Part shown: one piece after another, positions 62,668 through 64,000 of the stretch
How positions within the stretch are numbered: position 1 is the stretch's first letter
Layout of the letters: each line of letters opens with the position of its first letter
Assembly (NCBI RefSeq): GCF_031877795.1
Contig: NC_133931.1
Location: 26,038,264-26,102,263, forward strand
Length of the DNA: 64,000 bases
Reading direction: 5' to 3'
DNA from: Strix aluco
Taxonomy: Eukaryota > Chordata > Aves > Strigiformes > Strigidae
Made by a program: the position numbers and the translations under genes
The notes under the pieces: model-generated
What the model saw: only the letters and a program-made list of their open reading frames with translations
The model's database searches: none
What the model was told of the DNA's origin: nothing

Positions 62668-63270
62668 GATGTTGTCATGGTTTAAACCCAGCCAGCAACT
62701 AAGCACCACACATCTGCTTGCTCACTCCTCCCCTCTCCCAGCAGAATAGGGAGGAGAATAAAAAAAAATTAAAACTCACAAGTTGAGATAAGAACAGTTT
62801 CATAACTCAACTAAACTAAAATATAATAACAATAATGATAATAAAATATCATAATAGCAATAGTAATGAAAAGGAATATAACAAAAAGAGAAATAAAACC
62901 CAAGAAAAGACAAGTGATACACAATTTAATTGTTTACCACCTGCTGACTGATGTCTGAGCAATGATCTGCCCCTCCTGGTCAACTCCCCTCAGTTTATGT
63001 ACTGAGCATGATGTTCTATGGTACGGAATATCCCTTTGGCTAGTTCGGATCAGCTGTCCTGGCCATGCTCCCTCCCAGCTTCTTGTACACCTGCTCGCTG
63101 GCAGAGCATGGCAAACTGAAAAGTCCTTAATTTAGGGTAAGCGCTACTTAGCAACAACTAGCACACCAGTGTGTTATGAACATTATTCTCACCCTAAATC
63201 CGAAACACAGCACTGTACCAGCTACTAGGAAGAAAATTAACTCTATCCCAGCTGAAACCAGGACAAATGT
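62668..63270. repeat. Probable 5-bp target-site duplication (one mismatch)
   Basis: GATGT at 62,668-62,672 precedes the LTR and AATGT at 63,266-63,270 follows it. They match at four of five positions, consistent with an ERVL-type duplication that has since mutated. Confidence 0.6.
62673..63265 (-). mobile_element. Solo LTR, ERVL-like, ~593 bp (minus sense)
   Basis: On plus it runs from TGTCATGGTTTAAACCCAGC to ...CTGAAACCAGGACA. The minus-strand reading starts TGTCCTGGTTTCAGCTGGG, the sense start of one of the most abundant LTR types in birds, and continues through the diagnostic 'ctagtagctggtacagtgct' and a TATA-like region (complement of 62,994-63,001, TACATAAA in place of the usual TATAAA). 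The A/T-rich segment at 62,757-62,905 with AATAATAAT repeats is part of the family sequence. No internal genes flank it. Confidence 0.88.
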
Positions 63271-64000
63271 TTTTTCTCATTTGCAAGAGTGGAGATTTTT
63301 CTCATATTTTCTAGAGTCAGAAAAGTTTTCATTCAGGGTGAGGAGGTAAAAATAAGAAAAATTCAGCTCAAAATCTAATTGTGAAAAAACATTTAATGGT
63401 TTCAGATTGTATCTGCCTGGGGAAATTATATTACAAACTGATCTTCACTTTTAAGTACAACAAGCACAGACACCTAGAAGTTGAAATTGTGTTATCCAGG
63501 AGGAACTACTTTTAAGTCCATAAACTTTAGAAAGTTTTAAATTGGAGGGGTGAAGTTAACTTGAATGTTCAAACTAAATAGAAAGAACAAAGATTTTCAG
63601 TGGGCGATTTCAACTTCGCAAGTAGTCCAGTCCAATTTATTTGATCTCCCATGACTCAGCAGAGGAGATTAATGGATTGACACCAAAGGTGTTCTCTCAT
63701 AAGTGACAGTCCCACATAAATCTTTAAAACTCTAGAGATTGTCATACTGGGTAAGACCTGAGCTCTAGGTAGCTCAGTATCTTGGGTGCTGGTCAGTTCA
63801 TACCAGCTGCTACATGGTGGAAGAGCCCCAGCAGTTCTCATTCTGAAGTCTGGCAGTTTGGGTCCCTCTTGGTTACATAGCTTACTATCCCTTCCATACT
63901 GTTGGGTTTTGGAGCTTTAGTCATGGTTACAGTTGATTTTCTTGATAGCTGTACATGATGGTATGGGTGGTCCAGTGCTTTCAGAGCCAGGAGACCTGAC
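63271..64000. other. Gene-free sequence to window end
   Basis: No feature recognised in the last 730 bp. Confidence 0.5.

Noticed and set aside
1-64000. CRISPR arrays, operons, phage or mobile defence systems
   Set aside because: The sequence is vertebrate: CR1 copies, avian LTRs and a FRAT gene. No direct-repeat/spacer arrays or prokaryotic gene clusters are present.

Overview
The window is nuclear DNA from a bird. This rests on several CR1 non-LTR retrotransposon copies, four long terminal repeats (LTRs) of types common in avian genomes, and one vertebrate gene with avian-type GC-rich coding sequence. There are no operons, prokaryotic genes, CRISPR arrays or recognisable structural RNA genes. 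I found no credible undescribed multi-gene system. The most informative items are the isolated FRAT gene, the datable retroelement insertions and an ancient core-SINE.

Layout. Positions 1-53,800 are mostly AT-rich, gene-free DNA broken by repeats. These are a CR1 3' end (16,013-16,315, minus), an LTR of about 1.1 kb with internal ~50-bp repeats (21,241-22,372, minus sense), a core-SINE (26,245-26,405), an ERVL-like solo LTR with a perfect 5-bp duplication (39,489-39,837, minus sense) and an ERVK-like solo LTR with a perfect 6-bp duplication (41,748-42,153, plus sense). Two CR1 copies then lie head to head (42,510-44,040 minus and 44,390-46,338 plus), followed by a CR1 copy with an internal deletion (50,042-51,455, minus).

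The CpG island at about 54,060-55,980 carries the only confidently recognised protein-coding gene. It is a single-exon FRAT-family gene (GSK-3-binding protein, Wnt pathway) at 54,861-55,478 on the plus strand. Its C-terminal tail resembles FRAT2 more than FRAT1. The 3' UTR probably ends at the AATAAA at 56,383. Beyond it are AT-rich DNA, a TCTCCA hexanucleotide array (59,569-59,630), a CR1 tail (62,170-62,232) and a solo LTR (62,673-63,265, minus sense).

The genes do not form a system. FRAT is the only functional candidate, and everything else is retroelement debris or unannotated intergenic DNA. Short exons of spliced genes, lncRNAs and conserved enhancers cannot be excluded by reading alone. 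Repeat names are family-level assignments from recognition, not from a database search.
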